From contig JAQCHR010000237.1 in the NCBI GenBank assembly GCA_027619655.1, positions 1-6,304 on the forward strand: a DNA stretch of 6,304 bases. Direction: 5' to 3'. This document shows positions 1 through 5,552 of this stretch, piece after piece. How positions within the stretch are numbered: position 1 is the stretch's first letter; every line of letters begins with the position of its first letter. Source of the DNA: Pseudomonadota bacterium (GTDB taxonomy: Bacteria > Pseudomonadota > Alphaproteobacteria > UBA8366 > GCA-2717185). Under the pieces are notes generated by a model, which saw only the letters and a list, made by a program, of their open reading frames with translations, did no database searches and was not told where the DNA came from. Made by a program: the position numbers and the translations under genes.

Positions 1-406
1 GGTCATCCGCCAGCAGCACGGCAAAGGGTTCGTCGCCGATCAGGTTGCGTGCGCACCATACCGCATGGCCCAGCCCCATGGGCTGCATCTGCCGTGTGTA
101 GCTGATCTGCCCCGGCTTCGGCATCCAGCTGCGGATCGTGTCGAGAATATCGCTGCGGCCACGCTGTTCCAGCATGTTGTCGAGTTCGAAAGAGATATCG
201 AAATGATCCTCGATGGCATGCTTGCCGCGGCCCGTGACGAAGATGAAATCCTCGATCCCGGCAGCCTGCGCCTCCTCGACCGCATACTGGATAAGGGGCT
301 TATCGACAATCGGCAGCATCTCCTTCGGCATCGCCTTGGTGGCAGGCAGAAACCGGGTGCCCATCCCGCCCACGGGAAAGACCGCTTTACGTACTTTCTT
401 GTTCAT
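1..406 (-). CDS. galU: UTP--glucose-1-phosphate uridylyltransferase (GalU), N-terminal part, cut by left edge
   Basis: GalU makes UDP-glucose from UTP and glucose-1-phosphate in the cytoplasm, feeding lipopolysaccharide, exopolysaccharide and glucan synthesis. The ATG is at 406-404 and 135 codons are visible before the edge, roughly the first 45% of a family member of about 290 residues. The nucleotide-binding signature [12 protein letters not shown] lies at residues 13-24. It is followed by [11 protein letters not shown] at 27-37 and IQYAVEEA, then by the QPMGLGHA uridine-binding segment. The visible part ends in LLADD, whose acidic pair belongs to the metal/nucleotide site. The common PVAGLGTRF is PVGGMGTRF here, a mild variant. 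The start is fixed by homology, because no strong Shine-Dalgarno sequence is present. The gene lies 86 nt downstream of the J-domain gene on the same strand, behind an AT-rich gap, so it may have its own promoter. The family call is secure; only the C-terminal half is unseen. Confidence 0.95.
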   Translation of the reverse strand, partial: MNKKVRKAVFPVGGMGTRFLPATKAMPKEMLPIVDKPLIQYAVEEAQAAGIEDFIFVTGRGKHAIEDHFDISFELDNMLEQRGRSDILDTIRSWMPKPGQISYTRQMQPMGLGHAVWCARNLIGDEPFAVLLADD

Positions 407-466
407 AAAAGTTGCTTAATCCAATTTGGTAAAATATTCGTTTTTCTGCCATATTTGCCTTCTACC
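407..466 (-). promoter_or_regulatory. AT-rich leader upstream of galU
   Basis: This stretch is much richer in A and T than the surrounding genes and sits directly before the galU start, so it is the natural place for a galU promoter. I could not find a minus-strand -35/-10 pair with good spacing and do not assign one. The region before the ATG has only a weak purine run (GGATTAAG) as a possible ribosome binding site. The regulatory role is inferred from composition and position. Confidence 0.3.
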
Positions 467-485
467 CGCAACCGCGGCGGCTGCG
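467..485 (-). terminator. GC-rich hairpin after the J-domain gene; possible transcript end
   Basis: Read on the minus strand, arms CGCAGCCG and CGGTTGCG flank a 3-nt CCG loop, giving an 8-bp stem with one G-U pair. It begins 7 nt after the TAA of the J-domain gene. In plus-strand RNA the same position would be an A-C mismatch, so the structure favours the minus-strand transcript. No U tract follows; the next bases are GGTAGAAGG. It is therefore not a standard intrinsic terminator and could be a 3'-end stabiliser, a weak terminator or chance in GC-rich DNA. Confidence 0.35.
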
Positions 486-492
486 ACAATTA

Positions 493-1221
493 TTACGTTC
501 CGTCCCCGGACGCCAGCCGCATGAGGCATTCCTTCGCTTCATTTATCTTGGCGGCAAGATAATCCGAGCCGCCGTGATCGGGATGCAGCTTCATCATGAG
601 TTCCCGGTGCCGCCGGTTGATCTCCTCGCGGGTGGCATCCGGCTCCAGATCCAGGATCTTGTACGCTTCTTCCGTCGTCATCCGGCCATTGTCCGGCCGG
701 GGTGTTTCCGAATCCCATTTCCCGCTGCCGGCGCGTTCCCGCCAGGCATCGCCGTATTCCCGGTCCAGATAGGCGCCCAGGATTTTGGCCGATTGCTGGT
801 CCGCCTGGCAGGCATCCGCAAACACCGCCAGCACGTCATCCATAGTCATTTCAGACAATTGCCGGCCGGCGAAAGCCCCTTCCAGCACCTCGCCGTCCAT
901 ATCGCCCGTATCGTGATCCAGCGTCATGGCCACGAAGCGGGTATTGACGCTGGACTGGCCGCCGCTGCTGGGCCCCCGCGCCGACCGGGTCATCCGGCCC
1001 AGCATCCGGAGCCGCATGATCCACGGCAGCAACCCCATGACGGCGAGCCACAGAAACGAGAACTTGCCGGTCAGGACAAGGGCGAGGCCGACCACCACGG
1101 CCAGAATAAGCCCCGTCCAGCGAAGCGCCTTCAATATCCGTTTGGTATCGGCGCCGACAAACCAGCGGCCAATCAGGATGGCGCCGACCAGAAGGGCCAC
1201 ACCGAGCAACAGCCAGGACAT
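493..1221 (-). CDS. Membrane-anchored J-domain (DnaJ-like) protein, Pam18/Tim14-type J domain
   Basis: This 242-residue protein is probably an inner-membrane J-protein cochaperone that stimulates ATP hydrolysis by a DnaK/Hsp70 partner. The N-terminus has three likely membrane segments at about residues 3-18, 36-50 and 54-69. Basic residues lie between the first two and after the third, so the positive-inside rule puts the C-terminus in the cytoplasm. A linker of about 110 residues leads to a C-terminal J domain at about 181-235 with the HPD motif at 213-215. The following run GGSDYLAAKINEAKECL closely resembles the GGSPY-A-KINEAK-LL signature of mitochondrial Pam18/Tim14. There is no G/F region, zinc finger or DnaJ C-terminal domain, so this is not DnaJ itself. 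The frame stays open upstream to 1692, but the ATG at 1221 is chosen because it begins the hydrophobic region, follows the VWA gene stop by 5 nt and has an AGGAC (1235-1231) at suitable distance. The client or pathway is unknown. Confidence 0.88.
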   Translation of the reverse strand: MSWLLLGVALLVGAILIGRWFVGADTKRILKALRWTGLILAVVVGLALVLTGKFSFLWLAVMGLLPWIMRLRMLGRMTRSARGPSSGGQSSVNTRFVAMTLDHDTGDMDGEVLEGAFAGRQLSEMTMDDVLAVFADACQADQQSAKILGAYLDREYGDAWRERAGSGKWDSETPRPDNGRMTTEEAYKILDLEPDATREEINRRHRELMMKLHPDHGGSDYLAAKINEAKECLMRLASGDGT

Positions 1222-1226
1222 AGGCG

Positions 1227-1934
1227 CTACGTCCTGCCGCGGGACATCTGATGGGTCAGCCGCAGCGTTTCGCCACCCTTGCGCCTGCCGTATTCCAGCA
1301 TGGCCTGGCGGCCGCCCGCCGCATAGACTGCGACCGCCGACAACAACTCGCGAAGCTGCTGCGCACTGCCGGAATCGAAGCGGCAATAGGCCCCGCCGGT
1401 CAACCGCGCGATCTGGCGGAAGGCGCGTTCGGCGATTGGATCGCCCCCTTCCTGGAACACGAAGGCCGGCACGTTCAGCAGGCCGAGTTCGCCGGCATGC
1501 CGGCACAGGGCATCGACATCTTCTTCCATGGCGTCGCCGATGAACACCAGCGCGTTGACCTGCCGCACGCCGGTTTCCCGGATCGCATGCTTCAGGACCT
1601 TCTCGATCTGCGTCGCGCCGCCGAGGCAGCGCACGCTTTCCATGAAACGCAGCAGCCGGTTGGCATTGGGGGTCCATTTGCTCGCCTGGCACTGGCCAAA
1701 GCCGCGATAGAACAGCAGTTGCACCTCCAGCCCGCCCAGCAGGCTGGTTTCGCTGAACATGTCGCCCTGGATCTGGCAGGCCCGGTCCCAGCTGGGTTCG
1801 CGGCTCGCGGTCGCATCCATTGCAAAGATCAGGCGACCGCGCTCCCCCGCACGGGTCGCAGGCGCAGGGGTTTCCGCGACTTTTTTCAGGAATCGCGCGA
1901 CATCGTCACCACTGGATGCGGGCAGTTTCGCCAT
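1227..1934 (-). CDS. VWA (von Willebrand factor A) domain protein, cytoplasmic
   Basis: This 235-residue protein has no signal peptide or membrane segment, so it is probably cytoplasmic. After a 33-residue lead, the VWA fold starts at RLIFAMDATAS. The metal-ion-dependent adhesion site looks complete: D40-x-T42-x-S44, then T108 in GGATQ, then D134 in FIGDAMEED. It can therefore be expected to bind a divalent cation and make protein-protein contacts. The domain occupies most of the chain, with a basic tail of about 20 residues. In other systems, soluble bacterial VWA proteins act as adaptors for ATPases or chaperones. No MoxR-type AAA ATPase is present in this window, but a ParA-type ATPase lies immediately upstream and a J protein immediately downstream. 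The ATG at 1934 is preferred because the frame upstream offers no other start before the end of mipZ; no clear Shine-Dalgarno precedes it. The specific function is not known. Confidence 0.88.
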   Translation of the reverse strand: MAKLPASSGDDVARFLKKVAETPAPATRAGERGRLIFAMDATASREPSWDRACQIQGDMFSETSLLGGLEVQLLFYRGFGQCQASKWTPNANRLLRFMESVRCLGGATQIEKVLKHAIRETGVRQVNALVFIGDAMEEDVDALCRHAGELGLLNVPAFVFQEGGDPIAERAFRQIARLTGGAYCRFDSGSAQQLRELLSAVAVYAAGGRQAMLEYGRRKGGETLRLTHQMSRGRT

Positions 1935-1945
1935 AGCTGCAATAT

Positions 1946-1960
1946 GGGGTGTATCACCCC
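1946..1960. repeat. Perfect short inverted repeat before the VWA gene
   Basis: GGGGTG and CACCCC flank a 3-nt spacer inside the 59-nt gap between mipZ and the VWA gene. On the minus-strand mRNA this can form a 6-bp GC-rich hairpin ending 11 nt before the VWA start codon, where a ribosome binding site would normally lie. It has no following U run, so it is unlikely to be a terminator. It could affect VWA translation, be a small operator or RNA processing site, or be chance. Confidence 0.35.
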
Positions 1961-1993
1961 GGTAATTCCAGCCTTTTGGACGAATGCCGCGAT

Positions 1994-2818
1994 CTATTCG
2001 GTGGTCGGCAGCCCGATCGCCTGCAGCAATTGCCGCACTTCCTGCCGCGCCGCGATATGCGACATGTTCATTTTCAGGCCGGATCCCGGGTTGCGCAGGT
2101 CCAGCAGAGTCAGCCCCTTCAGGAACAGTTCGCGAAAGATCACCCGCTCGCTGAACCCCGGCGCCAACCGGAACCCGATCCGGCGCGACAGTTCCTTGAT
2201 CGTCTTGTCGATCGATCGCTTGTTACGGGATTCCAGCGTTCCCATGCGGTTGCGCATCACGATCCAGTCGATCGACCCGCCATCGCGCAGGGCGCGGGCC
2301 TTTTTCTGCTCCCAGACCATTTCCGCATAGCGGCTGGGATGGCGGACCCTTCCGGTATCGGGATCGACATCCGCCAGCAGGTCGAGATCGATATAACTGT
2401 CGTTCAGCGGGGTAATCAACGTATCCGCCTGGCTGTGCGCATGGCGCGACAGCGCCGTATCGCTGCCCGGCGTATCGATCACGATGAATGCACTTTCCCG
2501 GCCTAGTTCCGCCAGGCTGGCTTCCAGCCGGCTGCAATCGACCGTCTTGGCTTCCAGCACGCTGTCCAGGTCGCTGGGCTCGATCCGGCGATGTTCCGGG
2601 ACGACGAGGCGCTGCCCGTTCGACGCATTATACTGTACACGGTTCCCCACATAGCGGGTCAGCGTGCCCTGCCCCGCATCCAGATCGATGGACCCGACCC
2701 GGAAACCGCCCTGCAGCAGCCCGGCAATCAGGTGCATGGCCGTGGTCGATTTTCCCGAACCGCCCTTTTCGTTGCCAATGACGACGATATGCGGTTTTGC
2801 CTCCGGCGCCGCCGTCAC
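1994..2818 (-). CDS. mipZ: Division-plane positioning ATPase MipZ (ParA/MinD family)
   Basis: MipZ is an ATPase that binds ParB and DNA near the chromosome poles and inhibits FtsZ polymerisation there, so that the septum forms at mid-cell. At 274 residues it has the expected size. The deviant Walker A motif KGGSGKST is at 18-25 with signature lysine K18 and P-loop lysine K23. The A' motif IDLD is at 44-47 and Walker B ends at D115 in VIDTPG. MipZ-specific segments follow: PLNDSYIDLDLL, a VDPxT stretch, VMRNRMGTLESRNKR, GFRLAPGFSERVIFRELFLKGLTLLDL split across the C-terminal third, and a final MSHIAARQEVR. These match the Caulobacter protein as I recall it, better than generic ParA. The start is a GTG at 2818 overlapping the oxidoreductase stop by 4 nt, with no visible Shine-Dalgarno. 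Later methionines would remove the Walker A motif. No parB, ftsZ or min gene is in the window. Confidence 0.93.
   Translation of the reverse strand: MTAAPEAKPHIVVIGNEKGGSGKSTTAMHLIAGLLQGGFRVGSIDLDAGQGTLTRYVGNRVQYNASNGQRLVVPEHRRIEPSDLDSVLEAKTVDCSRLEASLAELGRESAFIVIDTPGSDTALSRHAHSQADTLITPLNDSYIDLDLLADVDPDTGRVRHPSRYAEMVWEQKKARALRDGGSIDWIVMRNRMGTLESRNKRSIDKTIKELSRRIGFRLAPGFSERVIFRELFLKGLTLLDLRNPGSGLKMNMSHIAARQEVRQLLQAIGLPTTE
2815..2818 (-). other. GTGA stop-start overlap: oxidoreductase into mipZ
   Basis: The minus-strand bases GTGA hold the mipZ GTG start and the TGA stop of the oxidoreductase. The bases before the GTG are GC-rich and lack a Shine-Dalgarno-like purine run. Ribosomes finishing the upstream gene probably reinitiate here, which would tie MipZ production to translation of the oxidoreductase. 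The overlap is seen directly; the coupling is inferred. Confidence 0.65.
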
Positions 2819-4875
2819 GCCGCGCGCAGCCAGATGGCCGTGTCATGGAAGGCCGCGCCGCCGTTCGGCCGCACCGCCTCGGCCCCGATCAGCACGTTGA
2901 TGCCCATTCCCTCGACAAACGCCGCGTTGGGCCACAGGCTTTCCACCACGACAACGCCGCGCTGGACGCCGTCGAACACTTTTGTGTGGACCAGCACCGA
3001 GCCCCGCTGGTTGCCCAGCCGCACGAGCCCGCCATCGGCGAGCCCGAGCGCATCGCAATCGTCCGGATGGACCATCGCCGTCGGCCGCCCCTCGCGTTTC
3101 GTGCTGGTCGGGGTTTCGGTGAAGCTGGAGTTGAGAAAATTGCGCGCCGGCGCGGCGACCAGCCGGAACGGATGCGCCGCGTCCGCCTGTTCGATAACGT
3201 CGAAATGTCCCGGCAGTTCCGGCATTGCCGCGTGGTCGGCGCCGATTTCCGACCAGTTCGGGCGGAAACGGAACTTGCCGTCGGGATGGCCGAAGCCTTT
3301 CGAAAAATGGGTGCGCTCGAACCCCGGCGCGACATCGGTCCAGCGGTCGCGATGCAGCGTCTCCGCATCCGGCAGGCCGGAATTCTTCAGGGTCTGCTCG
3401 ATGACCTCCCAGCAGGACATGTCGAAACCCGGATGGTCCGAGCCCAGACGCTTTGCGAGCCCGCACAACACATCGTGATTGGGCCGGCATTCGCCCAGCG
3501 GTTCGATCACCCGCTTGGTGACATAGAAATGCGTGTGGCCGCCCGACTGGTAGAGATCCTCATGCTCCAGGAAGGTCGTCGCCGGCAGGACGATATCGGC
3601 CATCGCCGCCGTCTCGGTCATGAACTGTTCATGCACGCAGACGAACAAATCGTCGCGGCGGAATCCCGCATGCACCTTGGCGGATTCGGGGCAGACCACC
3701 ATCGGGTTGGTGTTCTGGATGATCATCGCGCCGACCGGCGGCCCGCCTTCCAGCGCGTCTGCCTCGCCGACCAGGATCGGCCCCAGCCGCGACTGGTCCA
3801 GCGCGCGGATCGACGTGTCCCGCACGTCCAGCCCCATGATCAGCGTCATGTCGAACCCGTACAGCCCCGCATTGGCGTAGAGCGCGCCGCCGCCCCGGTG
3901 CTTCCACTTGCCGGTCACGCCGGGCAGGCAGGTCACCGCATGCATGTTGGCGGCGCCGTTGCGCGAGCGCGTGAAGCCGTAGCCGACGCGGATATAGGCA
4001 CGCTCCGTCTCGCCGTACAGCTTCGCGAAGGCCTCGATTTCCGCGACCGTCAGCCCGGTGATTTCCGCCGCCCATTCCGGCGTCTTCTGCGCCACATGCG
4101 CCGCCAGGTCGTCCGGCGCATCGGTGAATTCGCGCATGTAGTCCCAGTCCGCATAGCCATCGCGGAAGAACACGTTGATCAGCGCCGCGACCAGCGCGCC
4201 ATCCGTGCCGGGCCGGGGCATGACGTGGATATCGGCGGCTTCCGCCGTCGGCGTGCGGTAGGGGTCGACGACGACCAGCTTCGCGCCGCGGGTCTTGCGC
4301 GCCTTGGCCACATGGGTCATCACGTTGACCTGGGTCGCGACCGGATTGCCGCCCCAGATCACGATCAGGTCGCTTTCCGCCATCTCGCGCGAATCGACGC
4401 CGTACTTGACGCCCACGCCGGCGAACCATCCCGCATCGGCGATCGTGGTGCAGATCGTGCTTTTCTGCCGCGAATAACCCAGCGCGTGGCGGAACCGGTC
4501 CAGCCCGTCGCGCTGCAGCAGGCCCATCGTGCCCGCGTAATGATAGGGGAATACCGCCTCGCGCCCGTCGCGCGCGGCAACCCGCTCGAACGCCGCCGCC
4601 GTGATATCCAGCGCGTCATCCCAGGAAATCGGCTCGAACGCCGCCCGGCCGACGCCCTTCGCCCCCACCCGGCGCAGCGGCTGCGTCAGCCGGTCCGGGT
4701 GATGCACCCGCTCGGCATAGCGCGCCACCTTGGCGCAGATCACGCCGTCGGTGTAGCTGTTGTCCTTTGCGCCGCGCACCCGCCCGATCCGGTTGCCGTC
4801 GAAGCGTTCGACCTCCAGCGCGCAGGTCGAGGGGCAGTCATGCGGGCAGGCCGTGGCGATGATATCGGGCGTCAT
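2815..4875 (-). CDS. Molybdopterin-dependent oxidoreductase, DMSO-reductase superfamily (COG0243/MopB_3-like)
   Basis: This 686-residue protein is a catalytic subunit of the molybdopterin guanine dinucleotide enzyme superfamily. The N-terminal [4Fe-4S] site is C10-x3-C14-x3-C18-x28-C47, followed by K49 on the usual electron path. C142 in KSTICTT lies where thiosulfate/polysulfide reductases and nitrate reductases carry their Mo-ligand cysteine, so it is the likely ligand here. Cofactor-binding segments include SDLIVIWGGNP, the VVVDPYRT loop, IQNTNPMV and the MADIVLPATTFLEHED stretch. The C-terminal MopterinDH domain starts near PFRLVAAPARNFLNS. There is no twin-arginine signal, so the enzyme is probably cytoplasmic. 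The composition best fits the uncharacterised MopB_3 group; the substrate is unknown. No electron-transfer subunit or Mo-cofactor gene is nearby. The ATG at 4875 has a GGAG 8 nt upstream (4887-4884). It appears to be the first gene of the minus-strand unit. The superfamily call is firm; substrate and partner are open. Confidence 0.93.
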   Translation of the reverse strand: MTPDIIATACPHDCPSTCALEVERFDGNRIGRVRGAKDNSYTDGVICAKVARYAERVHHPDRLTQPLRRVGAKGVGRAAFEPISWDDALDITAAAFERVAARDGREAVFPYHYAGTMGLLQRDGLDRFRHALGYSRQKSTICTTIADAGWFAGVGVKYGVDSREMAESDLIVIWGGNPVATQVNVMTHVAKARKTRGAKLVVVDPYRTPTAEAADIHVMPRPGTDGALVAALINVFFRDGYADWDYMREFTDAPDDLAAHVAQKTPEWAAEITGLTVAEIEAFAKLYGETERAYIRVGYGFTRSRNGAANMHAVTCLPGVTGKWKHRGGGALYANAGLYGFDMTLIMGLDVRDTSIRALDQSRLGPILVGEADALEGGPPVGAMIIQNTNPMVVCPESAKVHAGFRRDDLFVCVHEQFMTETAAMADIVLPATTFLEHEDLYQSGGHTHFYVTKRVIEPLGECRPNHDVLCGLAKRLGSDHPGFDMSCWEVIEQTLKNSGLPDAETLHRDRWTDVAPGFERTHFSKGFGHPDGKFRFRPNWSEIGADHAAMPELPGHFDVIEQADAAHPFRLVAAPARNFLNSSFTETPTSTKREGRPTAMVHPDDCDALGLADGGLVRLGNQRGSVLVHTKVFDGVQRGVVVVESLWPNAAFVEGMGINVLIGAEAVRPNGGAAFHDTAIWLRAA

Positions 4876-4951
4876 AACATTCTCTCCATCGGGACGAACC
4901 GCAGTTTACGCTTTGGCGCAGCCGGGGGAAATATGCTTTGATCCCTCCGCC
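4876..4951. promoter_or_regulatory. Divergent intergenic region between oxidoreductase and lipoprotein genes
   Basis: These 76 bases separate two outward-facing genes and should hold promoters for both. On the minus strand TTTCCC (4931-4926) and TAAACT (4908-4903) are 17 nt apart, a weak sigma-70-like pair for the oxidoreductase unit. On the plus strand TATGCT (4932-4937) resembles a -10 element, but no -35 sits at ideal spacing. A start from it would fall only about 8 nt before the lipoprotein ATG. I see no strong operator palindrome. Confidence 0.4.
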
Positions 4952-5512
4952 ATGACGATACGCAAATTTCTGACCGTCTGTTTCGTTGCCACCGTGCTCA
5001 GCGCCTGCGGCTCGCTGGGCGGCGGTGAACCTTCATACAATACGGTGCTCAATACGCAAGCGCGGCTTTACTTCGACGCGCCAGCATTGGCCGGCGCCCT
5101 GTCGCGCCATCGCCGGGCGGAGCGTAGCGAATCCGGCTACCGGGTCGAACGCGCCCGGTGGGATGCCGGTACGGGCGTCATCGCGGAGCTGATGCTGATC
5201 GAGGCACTGACCTCCAAGGGGCTGGAAGTGCCGGACGAACTGGAGATGGAGGTCGCGAATTTTTCCGAACTGGTCCGGCTGAACGCCACCTATGGCGAGC
5301 TGTACCAGTCGGAAACCGCGATGGGCCCGGCGATCTGGCGCCGCTTCGTCGCCGGCGACCGCGTCTGCGCGATCTTCAGCCAGCGCTGGGATGACGGGCC
5401 GGGCACACCGGCGATCCGCACCCTGTTCGGCTATTACTGCGCCGCGCCGGGCGCAACCTTCACCCTGCAGGATGTCCAGGCCGTGCTGCTGACGGCCCGC
5501 ATCCGCACATGA
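4952..5512 (+). CDS. Putative outer-membrane lipoprotein of unknown function
   Basis: I do not recognise a family for this 186-residue protein. The N-terminus has K/R at residues 4-5, a hydrophobic stretch from 6 to 15, and a lipobox LSAC at 16-19. It should therefore be cut by signal peptidase II and lipidated at C19. Position +2 after the cysteine is glycine rather than aspartate, which by the E. coli rule favours outer-membrane sorting. The mature part of 168 residues has a Gly/Ser linker, a helical-looking region at about 68-120, and two further cysteines, C139 and C163, that could form a disulfide. The frame is open upstream to 4760, but the ATG at 4952 places the signal peptide correctly. 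No Shine-Dalgarno precedes it, so translation may be leaderless or nearly so. It is divergent from the oxidoreductase and 40 nt upstream of the dehydrogenase, with which it may be co-transcribed. Confidence 0.8.
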   Translation: MTIRKFLTVCFVATVLSACGSLGGGEPSYNTVLNTQARLYFDAPALAGALSRHRRAERSESGYRVERARWDAGTGVIAELMLIEALTSKGLEVPDELEMEVANFSELVRLNATYGELYQSETAMGPAIWRRFVAGDRVCAIFSQRWDDGPGTPAIRTLFGYYCAAPGATFTLQDVQAVLLTARIRT

Positions 5513-5552
5513 CGATCCCCGAAAGACTCCGCTGAACAGACAGGAAAACCGC

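Noticed and set aside
1222..1692. N-terminal extension of the J-domain protein back to an ATG at 1692
   Set aside because: The extra 157 residues are Arg/Pro/Gly-rich, lie out of frame over the VWA gene and have no domain. The ATG at 1221 gives a proper membrane start with a Shine-Dalgarno-like sequence.
1251..2330. A 359-codon plus-strand open frame across the VWA gene and the 3' part of mipZ
   Set aside because: It is antisense to two well supported genes and crosses their intergenic gap, with low-complexity Arg/Ala-rich composition and no domain.
1994..2818. Reading the ATPase as a plasmid ParA or as MinD
   Set aside because: The C-terminal RNRMGTLESRNKR, RELFLKGLTLLDL and AARQEVR segments are typical of MipZ, and no MinC, MinE or ParB gene is adjacent.
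2797..4941. A 714-codon open frame on the plus strand lying over the whole oxidoreductase gene
   Set aside because: The minus-strand frame encodes a clear enzyme with cofactor motifs. The plus-strand translation is rich in Arg, His, Ala and Asp without recognisable domains, as expected from the antisense of a high-GC3 gene.
4760..4951. Upstream extension of the lipoprotein frame
   Set aside because: It would overlap the start of the oxidoreductase gene in antisense and bury the signal peptide and lipobox inside the protein.
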